64,000 nt of DNA from Glaciecola sp028401415 (lineage in GTDB: Bacteria > Pseudomonadota > Gammaproteobacteria > Enterobacterales > Alteromonadaceae), in contig NZ_CP171821.2 in NCBI RefSeq assembly GCF_028401415.2, forward strand, positions 62,001 to 126,000, in the 5' to 3' direction. Below are positions 60,180-64,000 of the stretch, piece after piece. The position numbers and the translations under genes were made by a program. Below the pieces are notes generated by a model. That model was not told the origin of the DNA. It searched no databases and saw nothing but the letters and a program-made list of their open reading frames with translations. Each line of letters begins with the position of its first letter. Position 1 is the first letter of the stretch.

Positions 60180-61025
60180 ATGCGCACTGTTGCCATATTG
60201 CTATGCTTGTTTCCGATTTCGGTAAATGCAGCTGTGTGGGTGATTACCTACCCACAGTCGAGGGTTCAAAACGATTTACGATACGAATATCCCCTTGCGA
60301 TGCTCGAGCTTGCACTTGAAAAGACGGGAGTACGCTATGAGCTTAAGCCGTCATCCACGCCAATGCGCCAAGGTCGTTCAGTAAAACGGCTTGAAGAAAA
60401 TCTAGAAATAAATGTTATGTGGTCGATGACGGACGATGATCGTGAGGAAAGCCTGCTTCCCATTCGTATTCCCATTGCCAAAGGCTTAATTGGCTGGCGG
60501 TTTTTCCTAGCGCCGCGCGGCTCTGCGTTTTTGAAGGCCAAAATTAACGAAATCGATGGCTTGTTAGAGTATGAGCCCGTGCAGGGAATTGCATGGCCAG
60601 ATACAAAAGTACTGCAGGCGAATGGTTTCAATGTGGTAACGGCGAGAGACTACTTAGAAGCAAAAATGATGGTTAGCAATAGGCTTGCAGATTTCTTCCC
60701 TAGATCGATTATAGAGGTGCTTAGGGAGTTGGAAAGTGACCCAGACGGGAAACTTGCTTTGCGCCCCGATTTGGCCTTGCAGTATTCCACAGCGATGTAT
60801 TTTTTTGTGAACAAACGTAACGTGACGCTTGCTAAACTGATTGAAACCGGGCTTCAACGAGCCTTAGACGATGGTAGTTTTGATGCCCTTTTTTATAAGC
60901 ATTTTGGCGATACGATTAAGCAACTTAAGCTTGATGAGATTAGGTATTTTGAGTTAGCAAATCCGCTGCTTCCAAGTTTAACGCCTATACACGACGAGTC
61001 GCTTTGGTATAAGCCGCAGAATTAA
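60180..61025 (+). CDS. Periplasmic solute-binding-like protein
   Basis: The 281-residue protein has a signal peptide (cleavage near VNAAVW) and the general layout of the bacterial extracellular solute-binding protein family 3 (amino acid/PAS-like sensors). It begins VWVITYPQSRVQNDLRYEYPLAMLELALEKTGVRYEL. The C-terminal AKLIETGLQRALDDGSFDALFYKHFGDTIKQL is the typical final helical segment. No ABC transporter genes are adjacent, so it may be a sensor or enzyme-like protein. It starts directly on the queE stop codon. Confidence 0.7.
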   Translation: MRTVAILLCLFPISVNAAVWVITYPQSRVQNDLRYEYPLAMLELALEKTGVRYELKPSSTPMRQGRSVKRLEENLEINVMWSMTDDDREESLLPIRIPIAKGLIGWRFFLAPRGSAFLKAKINEIDGLLEYEPVQGIAWPDTKVLQANGFNVVTARDYLEAKMMVSNRLADFFPRSIIEVLRELESDPDGKLALRPDLALQYSTAMYFFVNKRNVTLAKLIETGLQRALDDGSFDALFYKHFGDTIKQLKLDEIRYFELANPLLPSLTPIHDESLWYKPQN

Positions 61026-61046
61026 TAAGGAAATAGTCAGCTAGAC

Positions 61047-62090
61047 ATGGGTAGAATAAAAAAAATATCGCTTTTGTGCGCTCTCAGTTTATCCATTGGT
61101 GCTTGCACACAATTAGGATCTAACCAGGTTGAAACCCAGCGCAATTCCTATACAGACGTTATTGCCCTCTCTGATAAACAAGAGCTTCTATCAAATATCG
61201 TGCGAGCAAAGTATAACGACCCGCCGGTGTTTTTGCAGATTAAAACCATTACCGTTGCGCCCTCTATTCGCTTTGCAAGCAATGCTAATCTCTCATACGA
61301 TACACGGGAGTCAGGCCTTGGAACGTCTATAGGTCCCTCTATTGAGTACAAAGATGAGCCTCGCATTATTTTGTCACCACTGGAAGGTGCCGAGTTTGCC
61401 AACGAATTGCTACTTCCCACCGGTTTAATGCCGGTGTATTTAATGCTAATAAATGGTTTTAGCTTCGACAAAATAGCAGATCTCATGCTGATATCCGTCA
61501 ATGACATTTCCAATCGGCGAAGTGCCAGTTTAGAAGAGCGTAAAAAATTTAGACAAACGGTACAGCTCATCCAGTCTCTTATTGATCAGGGCGTCCTGTA
61601 TGTGACGGTGTCTGCACAAAGCGTTAAAGATGGCATTAGCAATCTGAATGTAAAGGTTAAGAACGATCAAGGCCTGCATCCTGAACTTCTCGTGCTTATG
61701 CAGCTTTTGGATATCAAGATTGAAAATGGCGATATTCCAATCAGCATTGGTCAAGAAGCCGGCGTTAATAAAATCAATGTTCACACGCGTTCACTGCTGT
61801 CGGTGATTAACTATCTTTCTAACTATGTTGATGTGCCTGAAATGGACAAAAGCAAGGTGTGGCCGGTTGATTTTTCCAATGAAACACAACGACCAATTCA
61901 CGTTCGTACTTCCGACGGCGAGCCGACTAACGCAGATGTTGCCATTAACCATCGCGGGCAATGGTTTTATATTGATGAGACCGACATTGACTCGCAAAAT
62001 GCGCTTTATTTACTTCGTGTGATGTTTGATTTGCAAGCAGAGAGAAATGAGAACAGCAGCAATTTGTTGCTGACGCTGCCTGTTCAGTAA
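61047..62090 (+). CDS. Lipoprotein of unknown function
   Basis: The 347-residue protein has a clear lipobox (LSIGAC, C20). The mature part begins SNQVETQRNSYTDVIALSDKQELLSNIVRAKYNDPPVFLQIKTIT. I know no family for it. This mix of V/I-rich strands and polar helices suits an outer-membrane lipoprotein or assembly factor. It may be cotranscribed with the solute-binding-like gene, 21 bp before. Its last 7 nt overlap the end of the convergent solute-binding-like gene at 62084. Confidence 0.65.
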   Translation: MGRIKKISLLCALSLSIGACTQLGSNQVETQRNSYTDVIALSDKQELLSNIVRAKYNDPPVFLQIKTITVAPSIRFASNANLSYDTRESGLGTSIGPSIEYKDEPRIILSPLEGAEFANELLLPTGLMPVYLMLINGFSFDKIADLMLISVNDISNRRSASLEERKKFRQTVQLIQSLIDQGVLYVTVSAQSVKDGISNLNVKVKNDQGLHPELLVLMQLLDIKIENGDIPISIGQEAGVNKINVHTRSLLSVINYLSNYVDVPEMDKSKVWPVDFSNETQRPIHVRTSDGEPTNADVAINHRGQWFYIDETDIDSQNALYLLRVMFDLQAERNENSSNLLLTLPVQ

Positions 62091-62896
62091 ACGCCTAATT
62101 CATAGCGTTCTAATATGTCATCAAACGCATTGTTTTGTAGGAGCTGATGAAAGGCGCTATTAAAGTCTCGTTCAAAAGTTTTTAATTTAGGGTTTGCTTC
62201 TAAATACTTTTCAGAAAAAGCGATATGTATCGACGTTTGTCCAATCACTGAGCTTTGAAATAATTTGGGCTTTGACGGTAATTCGTCTCGTTCAATCAAC
62301 TTAGCGAGTTTGTAGGCATAAGTGGCTCGCTCAAAAATTCCGCAATCGACTGTCCCTAAATGAATCCCTCTTAATAAAAAATCGGGTGATGGAAATTCTA
62401 ATACATTCATGGTTCCGAGGTTTCTCGCCTTTGCACCGAAGGTTAACCAATCAGAATAATCTCGCACCGTACCGAGTTTTGTTCCCTCATGTTCGTCTGG
62501 CCAATCTTTACCTGCACTTTTTTCAGAGTTACATATTAATAAGTGTTGTTCATAAAATAAGGGATACGAGTAGGGATAAACATCCTCCCATCTATTAATG
62601 CTGTAATATGCTCCTAAGTATCCAGCTGCATTACCATCGATAATATGCTGTGAAATTTTATTAAACGGCATACTCGTAATTTGCATATCGTAGTTCGGCA
62701 AATTTGGTGCGACTCGTTCAATAAACTCAAGTAGCGCACCTTTTTGCTGACCATTTTCCAAGTAGGCAAAAGGAGGGTAAAAGCTCGTAGTCACAAGAGG
62801 GACCACCGTTTTTGCATACGTGCTTGTGACGCTCATTATGGCGGCAACAATAGTCAGCCCTTTGAACATCAAACTGCGCAAACTTGAGCTTCTCAT
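62084..62896 (-). CDS. Periplasmic solute-binding-like protein (family 3)
   Basis: The 270-residue protein has a signal peptide (cleavage near SVTSTYAK) and a family-3 solute-binding layout: VPLVTTSFYPPFAYLENGQQKGALLEFIERVAPNL, a typical start of the first lobe. SVIGQTSIHIAFSEKYLEANPKLKTFERDFNSAFHQL is the last lobe. It is distant from the other such gene at 60180. No transporter genes lie near. It is convergent with the lipoprotein gene and lies close to asnB on the same strand. Confidence 0.75.
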   Translation of the reverse strand: MRSSSLRSLMFKGLTIVAAIMSVTSTYAKTVVPLVTTSFYPPFAYLENGQQKGALLEFIERVAPNLPNYDMQITSMPFNKISQHIIDGNAAGYLGAYYSINRWEDVYPYSYPLFYEQHLLICNSEKSAGKDWPDEHEGTKLGTVRDYSDWLTFGAKARNLGTMNVLEFPSPDFLLRGIHLGTVDCGIFERATYAYKLAKLIERDELPSKPKLFQSSVIGQTSIHIAFSEKYLEANPKLKTFERDFNSAFHQLLQNNAFDDILERYELGVY

Positions 62897-62916
62897 CTTA
62901 TTCGGTTGCCCTTATA

Positions 62917-64000
62917 TTAATCGCTTTTAAACTCACCTGAATGCACAGATGTCATGGAGCGCCCAGAGGGATCAGCCATTTCTTTAAATGAGGCATCCCA
63001 CTCTAGAGCTTCAACCGTGCTGCATGCTATGGATTTCCCACCGGGTACACACTTTGCTGCTGTTTCTTGCGGGAAAAAGTCTTCAAAGACCGTGCGGTAA
63101 AAATACCCTTCTTTTGTATCGGGTGTGTTGATTGGAAAGCGATATTCAGCGGTTGCCAGTTGCTGGTCGCTAACTTGCGTGTCTACAAAATCTCGTATGG
63201 AATCTATCCAAGAGTAACCAACACCATCGCCAAACTGCTCTTTTTGTCGCCAAAGAACTTCCGCAGGTAAGTAAGACTCATCGTCAAACGCTTTGCGCAG
63301 AATCCATTTTTCCATACGTCCATCAATGCACATTTTGTCTTGAGGGTTAAGTCGCATGGCAACATCAATAAAGTTTTTATCTAAGAAAGGTACGCGTGCT
63401 TCTACCCCCCAGGCAGAGGTGGCTTTGTTTGCGCGTGCACAGTCAAACATATGTAGACGGTCGAGTTTACGCACGGTTTCTTCGTGCAACTCTTTCGCAT
63501 TTGGTGCTTTGTGGAAATACAAATATCCACCGAAGATTTCGTCAGAACCTTCACCCGACAATACCATTTTTATGCCCATCGCTTTTATTTTTCGAGTCAT
63601 CAGGTACATGGGAGTGGCTGCTCGGATAGTGGTCGTATCAAAGGTTTCTAAGTGATAGATAACGTCTTTGATCGCATCTAAACCCTCTTGAATTGTAAAA
63701 TGAATCTCGTGGTGCACAGTGCCAATCATATCGGCTACTTTACGCGCGGCAATTAAATCAGGCGCGCCCTCAAGACCAACAGCAAAGCTATGCAATCGAG
63801 GCCACCACGCGTCACTCTGATCTTCATCTTCTACCCGTTTTGCGACATAGCGAGCTGCAACGGCTGATACTAAAGAGGAATCTAAACCACCCGATAGCAA
63901 AACCGCATAGGGAACGTCAGACATCAAGTGAGACTTAACGGCTTTTTCAAAGGCTTCTTTTAAATCTGCTAAATTAGTTTGCTTGTCTTTCACGTTGTCG
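62917..64000 (-). CDS. asnB: Asparagine synthase (glutamine-hydrolysing), C-terminal part
   Basis: The gene runs off the right edge, so only the synthetase domain is present (about 361 residues). The ATP pyrophosphatase loop is YAVLLSGGLDSSLVSAVAARY, followed by MVLSGEGSDEIFGGYLY and ARVPFLDKNFIDVAMRLNP. The tail CVPGGKSIACSTVEALEWD is typical of AsnB. In the window the frame's first apparent start is a GTG at 63993 within the domain, and it reads on to the edge, so the true start lies outside. The N-terminal glutaminase domain is therefore not seen. Confidence 0.93.
   Translation of the reverse strand, partial: DNVKDKQTNLADLKEAFEKAVKSHLMSDVPYAVLLSGGLDSSLVSAVAARYVAKRVEDEDQSDAWWPRLHSFAVGLEGAPDLIAARKVADMIGTVHHEIHFTIQEGLDAIKDVIYHLETFDTTTIRAATPMYLMTRKIKAMGIKMVLSGEGSDEIFGGYLYFHKAPNAKELHEETVRKLDRLHMFDCARANKATSAWGVEARVPFLDKNFIDVAMRLNPQDKMCIDGRMEKWILRKAFDDESYLPAEVLWRQKEQFGDGVGYSWIDSIRDFVDTQVSDQQLATAEYRFPINTPDTKEGYFYRTVFEDFFPQETAAKCVPGGKSIACSTVEALEWDASFKEMADPSGRSMTSVHSGEFKSD

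Noticed and set aside
1..64000. Insertion sequences, prophage or CRISPR array
   Set aside because: I found no transposase, integrase, phage structural gene or regularly spaced repeats on either strand.

Overview
The window looks like chromosome from a marine gammaproteobacterium of the Alteromonadales (Alteromonas, Glaciecola or Paraglaciecola-like). This placement is inferred from gene content, without a database search. The signs are a MotY of sodium-driven polar flagella, a complete rsxABCDGE-nth operon, an Enterobacteria-like grxD-bfd-rnt block, TonB-dependent receptors, and a cluster of secreted enzymes for an algal sulfated polyuronide. I see no prophage, insertion sequence, integrase or CRISPR array.

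Layout. Positions 354-8835 are mostly housekeeping: glutaredoxin 4, Bfd, RNase T, MotY, a periplasmic glycerophosphodiesterase, a secreted glycosidase-like protein, two RNA 2'-O-methyltransferases and small secreted proteins. Positions 8828-15147 carry an acyltransferase, a GH5 enzyme, a MarR-GNAT pair and a large secreted zinc protease. Positions 15286-28521 form a polysaccharide-utilisation locus: a TonB receptor, a beta-propeller BNR-4 protein with the residue spacing of PL24/PL25 ulvan lyases, a Tat-exported sulfatase, a heparinase II/III-fold enzyme, a beta-helix protein and a lipoprotein joining GH105 to DUF4861. Together these could import and depolymerise an ulvan-like polymer, remove sulfate and hydrolyse the unsaturated uronyl ends left by the lyases.

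Positions 28856-42853 are accessory. They hold a phosphatase gene split by an in-frame stop, a two-gene DUF2188/TIR-like cassette, a membrane-anchored AraC regulator, an M20 amidohydrolase, two penicillin-binding-like serine hydrolases, an AAA ATPase remnant, a CadC-type TPR regulator divergent from an S41 peptidase, and a 60-bp displaced copy of part of nth. Positions 42996-46838 look like an iron uptake unit (possible Fur box, TonB receptor, PepSY membrane protein).

Positions 46911-52853 are the Rsx electron-transport operon with nth. Two identical tRNA-Asn genes follow. Upstream of MATE-uvrB is an 839-bp non-coding region with a perfect LexA-type box over a sigma70-like promoter and inverted DnaA boxes. 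The right end holds a LysR regulator, divergent queC and queE, two periplasmic solute-binding-like proteins, an unrecognised lipoprotein and the C-terminal part of asnB, cut by the window edge.
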